A stretch of DNA of 24,155 nucleotides from a virus. The stretch is from the IMG/VR virus record IMGVR_UViG_3300042905_002186, positions 1-24,155 of that record. One strand, 5' to 3'. Positions within the stretch are counted from its first letter, which is position 1. Every line of letters begins with the position of its first letter. The notes under the pieces were generated by a model. It did not search any database. It worked only from the letters and a program-made list of their open reading frames with translations, and was not told where the DNA came from. Made by a program: the position numbers and the translations under genes. Shown in pieces: positions 12,476 through 20,242 of this stretch.

Positions 12476-12734
12476 TTGTGGTCGCAATCTCGCCGGCGAT
12501 GCTGGCGTAGGCTGCTAAATCTATGAAGGAGTCTTCTGTTTCTGTTTCCATCAAGCGTGCGACTTTAACTAGCGCCATGCATATTGCCACTTGCTGTGGG
12601 GTTATTTCGTGCGCCAGATATGTCGTCCATAAGTCTGCAATGCGGCAGTGGTTGGTTCTTGGATCGCCGTATATCTTCTGGCGGTCTTTGGCTGTGAGTC
12701 GAGCTGCTTCTTGAAGAATTTCCCCCCGATTCAT
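12468..12734 (-). CDS. DUF6378-like phage protein
   Basis: An 88-residue protein with the pattern EILQEAARLTAKDRQKIYGDP, then RIADLWTTYL, ITPQQVAICMALVKVARL and DSFIDLAAYASIAGE. This matches my memory of DUF6378, a family of small phage proteins common in actinophages and in proteobacterial phages; biochemical role unknown. The last residues overlap the glycosyltransferase start region. It lies between the lysis cassette and the sugar genes. Confidence 0.78.
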   Translation of the reverse strand: MNRGEILQEAARLTAKDRQKIYGDPRTNHCRIADLWTTYLAHEITPQQVAICMALVKVARLMETETEDSFIDLAAYASIAGEIATTNE

Positions 12735-12737
12735 CGA

Positions 12738-12932
12738 CTACTTTGCTCCGCGTCCGAATTCGATCGCCTTTGGATCGATAGCCTTTAAGAGTGGGCCGGC
12801 GACTGCTGCGATTCCTGCTGCAAGGTATTCCTTGAGTGGGCGGTTTGGATCTGCCATGTAAAGGGCTGCGACTGCTGCTGCTGCTGCTCGCAGGTATGTC
12901 ATCGCCATTGCTTCGAGCTTCTTCTTATCCAT
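12738..12932 (-). CDS. Small hydrophobic holin-like protein
   Basis: A 64-residue protein with an Ala-rich hydrophobic segment (about 12-26, TYLRAAAAAVAALYM) and a second weaker one (37-50, LAAGIAAVAGPLLKA). The strong AAGGAGATAACAA ribosome site suggests high expression. Directly after the endolysin (eight-base overlap), the usual place for a holin or antiholin; the name rests on position and hydrophobicity. Short proteins like this are frequent next to actinophage endolysins. Confidence 0.58.
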   Translation of the reverse strand: MDKKKLEAMAMTYLRAAAAAVAALYMADPNRPLKEYLAAGIAAVAGPLLKAIDPKAIEFGRGAK

Positions 12933-13434
12933 TTGTTATCTCCTTAAACTTTGGGCGGCCAAATCCTACGATAAAGACTGGCAGCGATGGTTGAACCTTG
13001 CCGCGATTCTTCTTCTTAAATGCACGCACCTTCTTGCAGACTTCGCCGCCGTTGCGCTGGTCGCCCTTCTTATCTGAGGCTGTGTTGCCTTCGATTGTGG
13101 TGACTGTTCCGTTGCCGTTATTTTTTATCACGATTCCAACGTGTGAAATGCGATCGAGTGCATCTCCTGGGAAATCAAAGAAGACGATATCCCCTGGCTG
13201 TGGGTCTGCTACTTCTGCCAATGTCCACGCCTTCTTGTCCATGAAGCCTGTCGCTCCTGCTGGCGTGTAGACGCAGTTTGGAATCTTGACGCCGGCTTGC
13301 TTTGCTACCCAGTTCACGAATGCTCCGCACCATGCTTGGTTTGCCTTCTGGTATTTCGTTTGGTTATTTGCTGGCCCTTCAATGTAGCCGAGTTCTGCTA
13401 TGGCTACTTCTAGAAACTTATTTAATTGACTCAC
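12925..13434 (-). CDS. CHAP-domain endolysin
   Basis: A 169-residue cell-wall hydrolase of the CHAP (cysteine, histidine-dependent amidohydrolase/peptidase) family. The catalytic cysteine is C36 in ANQAWCGAFVNW, the histidine is H98 in RISHVGIV, and IEGNT (114-118) supplies the third polar residue; QPGDIVFFD (79-87) is the typical strand before the histidine. No signal peptide is present, so release needs a holin. It has no recognisable C-terminal wall-binding domain. It starts with GTG at 13434 after GAAGGGGAAG and overlaps the two-TM gene by 17 bases. Confidence 0.9.
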   Translation of the reverse strand: MSQLNKFLEVAIAELGYIEGPANNQTKYQKANQAWCGAFVNWVAKQAGVKIPNCVYTPAGATGFMDKKAWTLAEVADPQPGDIVFFDFPGDALDRISHVGIVIKNNGNGTVTTIEGNTASDKKGDQRNGGEVCKKVRAFKKKNRGKVQPSLPVFIVGFGRPKFKEITNG

Positions 13435-13702
13435 TTGCTTCCCCTTCTTGTGGCTTCGGTTTAGATTTTAGCCCATTGGCACTCAGTATTCCTGCAAGCG
13501 TGCCGGTCAGAAAGACGCACAATGTGGAAACTAGATCGATAAATGCGGCATCGTTTGGGGCCTGTGCCATCGGCTGCGTAATGAAAAGCAAGGCGTATAA
13601 AAGGCTGAAAACGGATCCGGCGAATACGATCGCCAGAATAATGCCGATGCTTACGATCAGGCGTGCGTGTAGTTCTTCGGGTGTGAAGCGCTTCCTAGCC
13701 AT
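13418..13702 (-). CDS. Two-TM holin candidate
   Basis: A 94-residue membrane protein starting MARKRFTPEELHARLIV at 13702, in an eight-base overlap with the lipoprotein gene; the longer reading to 13795 is a shadow. Two hydrophobic segments (about 14-40 and 55-77) are joined by a short loop, with a basic N-terminus and a basic, lysine-rich tail. Class II holins have this size and topology. It is immediately before the endolysin, so it is the best holin candidate; the 64-residue protein downstream is the alternative. Confidence 0.65.
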   Translation of the reverse strand: MARKRFTPEELHARLIVSIGIILAIVFAGSVFSLLYALLFITQPMAQAPNDAAFIDLVSTLCVFLTGTLAGILSANGLKSKPKPQEGEASESIK

Positions 13703-13889
13703 TTTGGTTTTCCACTTCTGGGAGAAGGTCTTTCGTGCATTGGCCAAGCGCTTCGCATTGAGGCGGCTGGCACTCTGGTTTGCTCCAGTTCTCATATTCC
13801 TGGCAAGGATATCGAACCCATCCCTGGTATCCGCATCCGCTAAGGCTTGCGACGATCGCTGTTGCTAAGAAGCAGGCTATAAACTTCAT
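13695..13889 (-). CDS. Small lipoprotein (spanin-like)
   Basis: A 64-residue precursor with a lipoprotein signal: MKFIACFLATAIVASLSGC, lipobox LSGC with the modified C19. The mature part is only about 45 residues, cysteine-rich and proline-containing (CQEYENWSKPECQPPQCEALGQC). Similar small lipoproteins occur in lysis regions of many environmental phages. Its start overlaps by 50 bases, in another frame, the gene for a TM/coiled-coil protein, as Rz1 overlaps Rz. In a phage of a Gram-positive-type host this would be unexpected; see findings. Confidence 0.72.
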   Translation of the reverse strand: MKFIACFLATAIVASLSGCGYQGWVRYPCQEYENWSKPECQPPQCEALGQCTKDLLPEVENQNG

Positions 13890-14052
13890 CTAGGCGCTTT
13901 TCCAATCGGTTGACTTGGTCTTTGACTGAGCTGCCCCCGTTTGGTTTCAATTCTTGCAGGTAATGCTTGACCAGCCATCTGGTCATCGCGATAAAGGCTC
14001 CGCCGATCGTAAGAAGTGAAACGGCCAGAGCTGCGTAATCCTGGGCGGTCAT
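13840..14052 (-). CDS. TM and coiled-coil lysis-region protein
   Basis: A 70-residue protein with an N-terminal hydrophobic segment (about 5-25, DYAALAVSLLTIGGAFIAMTRW), a basic linker and a coiled-coil stretch (SVKDQVNRLEKRLDEVYSLLLSN). This topology is shared by i-spanins and by XhlA-type holin helper proteins. It overlaps the lipoprotein gene by 50 bases and starts one base after the preceding stop. Function is inferred from topology and context only. Confidence 0.68.
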   Translation of the reverse strand: MTAQDYAALAVSLLTIGGAFIAMTRWLVKHYLQELKPNGGSSVKDQVNRLEKRLDEVYSLLLSNSDRRKP

Positions 14053-14053
14053 C

Positions 14054-14314
14054 TTATGGCTCCAAATAGAGAACGGATACTGTGGTCGTGTTGTTGCCGG
14101 CGGTGACGGCGTAGATCACGCTTTTAATCGGAACCAGAAAATCTAGTCCGGTGTCTTTCTGGAATTGCATGCCTGTGCTGCTAGTGACATCGGCTCCGCC
14201 GAGAAAGCAGGGATGGTCGTTGCTGTTTCGTAGAATGACTCGGCGGTTCTCTCCGTAGGATTCAATAAGAATCTGGGCGGTTGAATTGACGAGCAGTTGT
14301 TTTGAGGAAGCCAT
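14054..14314 (-). CDS. Small tail-end structural protein candidate
   Basis: An 86-residue, beta-rich protein (RVILRNSNDHPCFLGG, VIYAVTAGNNTTTVSVLYLEP) without charged helices, as expected of small virion decoration or fibre-tip proteins. Preceded by AGGAGAGAA, a strong ribosome site. It lies between the fibre genes and the lysis cassette. Not recognised as a family; the structural call is inference. Confidence 0.62.
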   Translation of the reverse strand: MASSKQLLVNSTAQILIESYGENRRVILRNSNDHPCFLGGADVTSSTGMQFQKDTGLDFLVPIKSVIYAVTAGNNTTTVSVLYLEP

Positions 14315-14331
14315 TTCTCTCCTGGTTTCTC

Positions 14332-14418
14332 CTAGATCCCCGATGCTTCTATTTCGTCGACGGCGTCATCGATCGTCCGGGTTGGTTCCCGGGTGCAGTC
14401 GCCTTCCTGGTATCCCAT
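14332..14418 (-). CDS. Tiny acidic hypothetical protein
   Basis: A 28-residue frame (MGYQEGDCTREPTRTIDDAV start) filling the gap between two fibre-region genes. Its ATG touches the preceding stop codon and the downstream gene follows 17 bases after its own TAG. It is acidic with a helical second half. There is no homology support, only the tight packing. Confidence 0.4.
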   Translation of the reverse strand: MGYQEGDCTREPTRTIDDAVDEIEASGI

Positions 14419-14772
14419 TTAAGGGGCCAGAATTTCGCTTTCGATCCAGGATAAGGATTCCTCATCCCATCCATAAAGTTTTCCATCTTCTGGCATCGGT
14501 GTGGGCGCTTGCCAGAATGATCCGCTTCGAGTCCATGATGGATAAGGTTGCGGTGTTATGAAGATGTCTTCTTCTTCGTTATATGAATATCCAATTCCTG
14601 CATATGTTCCGCGTATGTTTGAATTGTAACTTGTGCGCTTGCAGACTTGACCGCGAATCTCGCCATAGGCTTCTTCCCAGTCTGTTATGCCATCAATTAC
14701 TTCGTCTTCATTGCGTCCAGTAATTACTTCTGTAACGATGTTATTTTCATCGAGAAATGCGTAGTGTGCCAT
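14419..14772 (-). CDS. Conserved fibre-associated phage protein
   Basis: A 117-residue protein starting MAHYAFLDENNIVTEVITG, with the recurring blocks GQVCKRTSYNSN, YAGIGYSYNEEEDIFI-PQPYPSW and YGWDEESLSW. This belongs to a widespread unnamed family in cyanophages, pelagiphages and others, found next to tail fibre genes. The exact role is unknown; probably a small virion or chaperone component. It starts in a TGATG junction with the Gly-rich fibre gene. Confidence 0.78.
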   Translation of the reverse strand: MAHYAFLDENNIVTEVITGRNEDEVIDGITDWEEAYGEIRGQVCKRTSYNSNIRGTYAGIGYSYNEEEDIFITPQPYPSWTRSGSFWQAPTPMPEDGKLYGWDEESLSWIESEILAP

Positions 14773-15659
14773 CAGACAGTCACCGTTCCTGTTCCTGCTG
14801 TAAATCGATAAACTCTAAATCCGCTACGACTTGGTTCATCATAAACAAGCGTTCCACCGATCGATGTTAATGGTGCAAATGTGTCTGGATAAGCTAGTAC
14901 GACAACGCCTGAACCGCCGTTGCCGCCGTTGTTATTGGTAATATTAGCTCCGCCACCACCGCCGCCTGTGTTGGCTGTGCCTGCTGTTCCAGCACTGCTA
15001 GTTGAACTTCCAGCACCACCGCCACCAGAACCGCCTGCGCCAGCTGCTATGTTGCCAGTTGAAAGAATTCCACCGCCACCACCGCCGCCTCGCGTAATAC
15101 TTGATCCTGTGATTGACGATGCAGAACCGTTTCCACCTGCGCCGCCGTAAAATTCTGATGCTGCCGTTCCTGCACCGCCAGCGCCACCGCCACCACCACC
15201 TGCTTGACCGCCAGTGCTACTTCCAGCGCCTGCGCCACCTGCGTTGCCTTCTCCTGATGGACTTGCTGCACCGCCTGCTGGATTGTTTCCCGATAACTTT
15301 CCACGACCAGAACCACCGCCGCCAGAACCGCCATCTAGTCCGACGTCTGCTCTACCACCTGCGCCGCCGCCTGTTGAAGTAATGCTTGAAAAAACCGAAT
15401 TCGCGCCGCTTGTGCCAGTTGCACCGACACCACCAGCGCCACCAGCGCCGATTGTTACTGTAAAACTTGCGCCGATTGAAAATGAACTCGCTTCGCGATA
15501 ACCACCTGCACCACCACCGCCGCCTGCGTCGCCGCCTGCACCGCCGCCGCCTGCAATACATAAATAATCAACGGATGTTGGTTTTTGTGGTGCGACGGTC
15601 GCGGTAAATCCCCACGCCTTTGCTGAAAGACCGCCCCTTGCTCCAAGTATCGGTGACAT
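14772..15659 (-). CDS. Glycine-rich tail fibre-like protein
   Basis: A 295-residue protein. A 30-residue head leads into DYLCIAGGGGAGG, then about 200 residues very rich in glycine in GGGGGAGG-type runs interleaved with S/T/A/N segments, and a C-terminal strand-rich part (SGVVVLAYPDTF, GTLVYDEPSRSGFRVYRF). Glycine-rich domains of this type (starting with Y-L-x-V/I-A-G-G-G-G-G) form polyglycine II bundles in known phage tail-tip adhesins and in tail fibres. Likely receptor contact or fibre tip. The DNA is correspondingly GGT/GGC-repetitive and prone to slippage. Confidence 0.82.
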   Translation of the reverse strand: MSPILGARGGLSAKAWGFTATVAPQKPTSVDYLCIAGGGGAGGDAGGGGGAGGYREASSFSIGASFTVTIGAGGAGGVGATGTSGANSVFSSITSTGGGAGGRADVGLDGGSGGGGSGRGKLSGNNPAGGAASPSGEGNAGGAGAGSSTGGQAGGGGGGAGGAGTAASEFYGGAGGNGSASSITGSSITRGGGGGGGILSTGNIAAGAGGSGGGGAGSSTSSAGTAGTANTGGGGGGANITNNNGGNGGSGVVVLAYPDTFAPLTSIGGTLVYDEPSRSGFRVYRFTAGTGTVTV

Positions 15660-15668
15660 GGATTCCCC

Positions 15669-16631
15669 TTATGCGAATTTCGTCTGGCTTGCGAATACTG
15701 TGTAGGTGGGCGTCGCCGCAGTCTTGACGACCGTATAAACGTAGGCGTCAATGCTTGAGGCGTTGCCGGCGGCGAATGCTGTTCCACCCTGGTACTTCGG
15801 TGTTACGGCGGATCCGTCGATCTGCAACGCGCTATTGTAGTAAGGGGTTGCGCCGTTTGTAACGAGATGCGTGACTGTGATCGCATCTCCTACGGCCAAT
15901 ATTGAGCTGAGTGTGGTTGATGAATCGCCCCGAATGTTTAGCGTCCAGTTCCCGGTGGCGTTGCTGGTGTAATAAAGGACGCCCTGGGTTACGGCGTCGT
16001 AGGCGATTGTGCCTGTCGCTGCTGTTGCTGTGACTGTGGTTCGCTCTTCTGGGCTGAGAAGGACTTTATTTGTGAGCGTGTCTGCCGTTGCGCGTCCTAC
16101 TAGGGTGTCGGTTGAAGTCGGAAGGGTCAAAGTTCCGGTGTTGCTGATCGTGGAAATGACCGGGCTGGTCAGGGTCTTGTTTGTGAGCGTATCTGTGGTC
16201 GCTCTTCCTACGATAGTGTCGGTTGAAGTGGGAAGGGTCAAAGTTCCGGTGTTTGTGATTGAAGAAATGACTGGCGTCGTCAGCGTCTTGTTGGTCAAAG
16301 TCTGCGCTGTGGTCAAGTCTGCGGTTACGGCTGTGTTGATCGCAACGGTTGGAATTGGGCCAGTGTTGCTGGTTATGGTGATTCCGGTTCCTGCTGTTAG
16401 GGCTGTGATATCGCCTGTTGCTCCTACCCATCCTGATCCGTCATAAACTTCGAGGCTGTTTGTGTCTTGAAGATATGAAACCATGCCCTCTGCCAATACT
16501 CCGCTTAGGGCTGTGGTTCGAGCTGCTGAATCGGCAAATCTCATCACCGCCTGTTCCATCAGGAATGTATTTACTTGCGCTGCTGTGAGCACATCTCCTG
16601 TTGCGAATAACTTGTAGCCTGCTCCTGCCAT
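15669..16631 (-). CDS. Tail fibre/collar protein with TLTNKTLTxPVIS repeats
   Basis: A 320-residue fibre-like protein. The head GAGYKLFATGDVLTAAQVNTF is the common start of phage structural fibres attached to tail tips. Three repeats of 37 residues begin TLTNKTLTTPVIS (111), TLTNKTLTSPVIS (148) and TLTNKVLLSPEE (185), the well-known shaft repeat of phage tail fibres. The C-terminal half (from about 200) is a beta-rich, variable region fit for trimer tip or attachment. ATG at 16631 after AAGGAG. Adjacent to the Gly-rich protein with which it probably builds the fibre. Confidence 0.82.
   Translation of the reverse strand: MAGAGYKLFATGDVLTAAQVNTFLMEQAVMRFADSAARTTALSGVLAEGMVSYLQDTNSLEVYDGSGWVGATGDITALTAGTGITITSNTGPIPTVAINTAVTADLTTAQTLTNKTLTTPVISSITNTGTLTLPTSTDTIVGRATTDTLTNKTLTSPVISTISNTGTLTLPTSTDTLVGRATADTLTNKVLLSPEERTTVTATAATGTIAYDAVTQGVLYYTSNATGNWTLNIRGDSSTTLSSILAVGDAITVTHLVTNGATPYYNSALQIDGSAVTPKYQGGTAFAAGNASSIDAYVYTVVKTAATPTYTVFASQTKFA
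16044..16301 (-). repeat. Tail fibre shaft repeats (111-bp period)
   Basis: Three in-frame coding repeats of the TLTNKTLTxPVIS type begin at 16301, 16190 and 16079. The first two are nearly identical also in DNA, so copy-number change by recombination is plausible. Confidence 0.75.
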
Positions 16632-16643
16632 GATTTCTCCTTG

Positions 16644-17900
16644 TTAGTAACTTAAGACGCCAGCGACGTCCAGAATTCCTTGCACTGTGCTGTCTAGAAT
16701 AAATGCCTGGATGATCGGTTCGCTTGTCAGTATCTTAGTGGTGAATGTTGTCCTTGTTATGTCATGCTGCATGCCTTGTACGAATAATTCTTTAGTGATC
16801 GATGTCGATCCTGGCATCGCCTTCGTGATATTGACGAGGTCGAATATTTCCAAATTAAGGCCTGCGATGTTTCTTGCTTCCTGGCCGTCGTCGACAAGGT
16901 TGAGCGTCATGGAATCAATGCGCAGGGTTGCGTCTTTGCGTGATTGCAAGATCATCGTTGCCTGGTTCAACGCCTCTGTATCTGTCTGCACGAGAATGCC
17001 GGTTCTGGCTCCTGAATGGATAAAGTAGTCATCGATCGATGTCTGGTCGCTGACCACTTGGTTTGTGCCGTTGAGCCTTTGGACTGAAACGTTATTTACA
17101 ATCAAGGTGTCGTCAAAGGCTAGGTCAATCTGGGCGTATCCGATTCCTGTGCCGTCGTCGCTGAAAACCACCGGCGTCGAGTCTGCGAATTGGCTTACTG
17201 TGGTTCTGGAGTAGAAGGTTGCATTTCCTTCTGCGTCTAGGAAGAAGCCACCGAATTCGCTATTTTCTACCGTCTGAATCGCTTCGAGGACGGTTCTATC
17301 TGCGGTTCCGGGATCTGCCTGCATCGTGCTATCGCCTGGGTTGATATCTCTTTGTGATAATGGCCAGTCGACGACGTCTAGAAGTTTGTTGATGCGCGTT
17401 CCGCTTAGTTGCCCTGCTCCTGAATCTGGCACTGTGGTAATCGCTGCGTTATTGAGAAGGCGGAAGCCGTCGACGCATTGCAGGATCACTCTGGAAACTT
17501 CATCGGCTCCAAGTGCGAAGGTGGTGTCGTAGCTGGTGATAAAGCCTGAAAATAAGTAGTAGCGGATGCCTTCGTAATCTGCAAAGATTCGAATTTTGCG
17601 CAAGGGTACGAGCTTGCCGAAGTATGGGCCTGCTGTATTGGCCGGGTTCCAGTCGCCGTTATCGTCTTTGATCTCAACGACGGCCGTTCCTGCTTCGAAT
17701 TTATTCAGGATGCGGTTGCGTCCTCTTCGAATGGATGAGCGCAATATGATGCTAGAAATGTCGACCGAGTCGTCTGCGGTTGCGAGCTGGCCTGTATCAA
17801 GTAGGCCCTTGACTGGGTCGTCAAGGGTGAAGGCTGTGGAAATAAATGCCGGGCCGTTGACGAAGTCGATCTCTGCTCCGAGCTGTGGAATGCCTGCCAT
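16644..17900 (-). CDS. Minor tail protein
   Basis: A 418-residue protein following the tape measure in a TGATG overlap. The early part (SSIILRSSIRRGRNRILNKFEAGTAVVEIKDDNGDWNP, split here by reading) is typical of siphovirus distal-tail or hub minor tail proteins in actinophages. Middle region with LLNNAAIT and GVGYAQIDLAFDDTLIVNN-type beta strands fits a baseplate hub. Probable component of the tail tip that binds the tape measure. Dit/Tal assignment is not possible from sequence alone. Confidence 0.78.
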   Translation of the reverse strand: MAGIPQLGAEIDFVNGPAFISTAFTLDDPVKGLLDTGQLATADDSVDISSIILRSSIRRGRNRILNKFEAGTAVVEIKDDNGDWNPANTAGPYFGKLVPLRKIRIFADYEGIRYYLFSGFITSYDTTFALGADEVSRVILQCVDGFRLLNNAAITTVPDSGAGQLSGTRINKLLDVVDWPLSQRDINPGDSTMQADPGTADRTVLEAIQTVENSEFGGFFLDAEGNATFYSRTTVSQFADSTPVVFSDDGTGIGYAQIDLAFDDTLIVNNVSVQRLNGTNQVVSDQTSIDDYFIHSGARTGILVQTDTEALNQATMILQSRKDATLRIDSMTLNLVDDGQEARNIAGLNLEIFDLVNITKAMPGSTSITKELFVQGMQHDITRTTFTTKILTSEPIIQAFILDSTVQGILDVAGVLSY

Positions 17901-20236
17901 CAGAGTTGGATCGCTGTCTTGGTAATCCCCTGGCCGTTATTCTGGCCTTGCAGAATGGCGTTGCGAATTGAATTCACGAGGTCGCCTTCGCTTGTCACGC
18001 TGCCGTTTACAACGATGTTGATCATGGATCCGCCCATTGATCCCATGCGGTCGAGTGGAATGACGGCCTCTGGCCCTGCTTCGCCGATCAGCGCTGCTGT
18101 GGGGCTGTTAACGATTCCGCCGTCGCCCATAATGGCCACGCCCATCGCCCTGAGCCTGTTCTGTATTCCTTGATCGATGAAATTGCTGGGTGACGATGGG
18201 GCTGGTGTCACTGCCTTTGGAATCACTGGCCCTATGAAGCCTGGATCTCCTGGCTTCTTCGCCCCTGGTGTTGAAGGTATGACGGGCTTAAATCCTGGCG
18301 GTAGCGGTGTTCCTGGTACTGGTGCTGGCGTTACTGGTGCTGCGATCTTCGCTCCTGAAGCTGCAACGTAGGCGTTGAGAGCTGCGAGCGCGTCCTTCCA
18401 TGACTTCTCTGCCTGGTTGCCGGGTGTAGGCCAAAGGGCGGAAGGCGTGACGCCGTCTGAGATTTTCTTTGCATAATCGGCGACTTCTTTGTTTGTTAGC
18501 CCCCACTTGCTTGCGAGTTTGTTTATCTCTTCATCTGAAAGTTTGCCGTCGTTGAGAGCTGAGAAGAAATCTAGATAAACCTGCGCCTGCCCCTTTGTAA
18601 CGCCCCATTGCGCTGCGAGTGCGTCGACTTCCTTTGTGGTGATCTTGCCGTCGTTGACTGCGAAGATCGCGCTGGTGTATGCGACCACTGCTTCTTTGCT
18701 TATTCCCCATTTCTGGGATAAGACAATCACTTCTTCTGGTGAAATTCTGGAATCTGCAACAACGCCGAGCAGGTCTGTGTATCGCTTGATTGCTTCGTTT
18801 GCCTTGAGTTGCGCTGATAGATTTTCAAGGATTGCCTGGACGCGTGCTGCTTCTTGAACGTTTGCTTGCTTTACAAGGTTCAGGCGTGCGGCTTCGAGTT
18901 GGATCGGATCTGTTTCTGTAGTTGGTGTGACGCCTAATTTGCGCAATTTTGCAAGCGCCTTCTGTGTCTGAATAAGTTTGAGGTCTGCGGCTGTGACGGC
19001 CTTCGTAGACTTTCCTACTTTGCCCAGATTGATATTGAGGCCACCTAGTTCTTTCATAAAGCCATCGGTGCTTTTATCTAATCCATCAAATGTAAATTCT
19101 AAATCTTCGCCGGTGGTTTCTAATTTTGACATCTGACTATTAGCAGTTCTGGTTGCAACATAAAGGCCGCCAAGTGTCAGAGTGAATGCGGCAAGGCCGG
19201 CGGCGGCTGCTGCTAATGAGAGGCCGCCTGTTGCCACTGCCTGCGCTGCTGCTGCTGCAAGTGCGGCGGCTCGTATTGCTTGGTAAGCCTTGACCAGTGC
19301 CTGTATCGCTGTAACGAATGCGATCACTTTGGCTGCTACGAAGGTTGCTGCAAATATCGCGCCGAGTGATAGAAAGATTGTTTTATTCTTTGCCACGAAT
19401 GAAAATATTTTAAAGAGAGTAAATCCAAAGCCGAGGATCGCTTTGAGCGCTTGAGTCAAAGCGCCGACGAGTTTCTCTCCGTTCTCATTTATGAATGTTT
19501 GAACCGCCGGAATAACTTTCGTCATTAAAATTTGAGCGAAGTTCTCCAAGACTGGAATGAATGCATATCCCAGTTGATCGAGGACTTGGTTAAAGGCTAA
19601 CTGTAAACGCATCATTCTAAATTCGAAGGTTTCAGCGCGTTTGCCTGCCTGCCCTGCAAAAGTTTCGCCGAGTGATAGCAGGATTGCATTGAGGTCTTTG
19701 GACTTCACTGCTGCTGCATCAAGTGGCACGCCGAGTCTGGTAAGTGCGCCAACGTTGCCGCCGAGTGCTTTGGCGAGTGCAAGTGAAACCGCTTCTAAAT
19801 TTTTACCGGTTCCGGCAGAAATATCCAGGGCAAGATTTTGTAGTATCTGTGCTTGCGTGACGTCTTTGGTTGCTTGTACCAAAGTTTGAAGAGATGGGAT
19901 CAATTCTGAATTATCTACGCCTACTGATAATTCTTTAGCATCTAGGTATTTGACTGTGGCAGCAATTGCTTCGTTTGTTGCTCCTGTTGTATTGCGTAGC
20001 GCAGTTGCTAGAGCGACTTGCTGTTTCTGATCTGCCATCGCGCCCTTAACGGCATCTGTGCCGATCTTGATTGCGAATGCGGCGCTGGCTGCTGCTGCTA
20101 TGCCGAACGCCTTGCCTACCTTGCCTGCGAATTTGTCGAAAGATTTTCCGAGCTTGTTGATGTCGCGGCTTGCTGCCTTGCTGCCCTTGTCTGAGTATTG
20201 GGTGATAATCCGGGCGGTTACTGCGCCTATTGCCAT
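17900..20236 (-). CDS. Tape measure protein
   Basis: A 778-residue tail length scaffold, the largest gene in the window. The N-terminus is helical; a long hydrophobic region (about 268-362) contains segments able to cross the host membrane during DNA ejection. Three tandem 34-residue repeats (about 495-594) follow, each with a DG or DS plus I/L-x2-E-E pattern, then a Pro-rich linker (634-683) and the classic C-terminal GGIVNSPTAALIGEAGPEAV motif (707-725). It dictates tail length, plausibly about 110-120 nm by the known 0.15 nm per residue rule. The tail assembly chaperone and gp10-like genes precede it. Confidence 0.92.
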   Translation of the reverse strand: MAIGAVTARIITQYSDKGSKAASRDINKLGKSFDKFAGKVGKAFGIAAAASAAFAIKIGTDAVKGAMADQKQQVALATALRNTTGATNEAIAATVKYLDAKELSVGVDNSELIPSLQTLVQATKDVTQAQILQNLALDISAGTGKNLEAVSLALAKALGGNVGALTRLGVPLDAAAVKSKDLNAILLSLGETFAGQAGKRAETFEFRMMRLQLAFNQVLDQLGYAFIPVLENFAQILMTKVIPAVQTFINENGEKLVGALTQALKAILGFGFTLFKIFSFVAKNKTIFLSLGAIFAATFVAAKVIAFVTAIQALVKAYQAIRAAALAAAAAQAVATGGLSLAAAAAGLAAFTLTLGGLYVATRTANSQMSKLETTGEDLEFTFDGLDKSTDGFMKELGGLNINLGKVGKSTKAVTAADLKLIQTQKALAKLRKLGVTPTTETDPIQLEAARLNLVKQANVQEAARVQAILENLSAQLKANEAIKRYTDLLGVVADSRISPEEVIVLSQKWGISKEAVVAYTSAIFAVNDGKITTKEVDALAAQWGVTKGQAQVYLDFFSALNDGKLSDEEINKLASKWGLTNKEVADYAKKISDGVTPSALWPTPGNQAEKSWKDALAALNAYVAASGAKIAAPVTPAPVPGTPLPPGFKPVIPSTPGAKKPGDPGFIGPVIPKAVTPAPSSPSNFIDQGIQNRLRAMGVAIMGDGGIVNSPTAALIGEAGPEAVIPLDRMGSMGGSMINIVVNGSVTSEGDLVNSIRNAILQGQNNGQGITKTAIQL
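18455..18754 (-). repeat. Three 34-residue coding repeats in tape measure gene
   Basis: In-gene repeats with period 102 bp: units begin near D495, D529 and D563 and share (V/L)ND(G)-K-(I/L)-x2-(K/E)E(V/I)-x2-LA-x-(K/Q)WG-(I/V/L)-(S/T). The pattern resembles EF-hand-like or dockerin-type helix-loop-helix units. Seen directly; function unknown. Confidence 0.7.
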
Positions 20237-20242
20237 GCTCGG

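Noticed and set aside
15352-15561. Arginine-rich frame and other frames within the Gly-rich fibre gene
   Set aside because: These are low-complexity readings of GGT/GGC repeats in wrong frames or on the opposite strand.
16644-20236. Plus-strand frames inside minor tail and tape measure genes
   Set aside because: Shadows of large real genes without ribosome sites or plausible domains.
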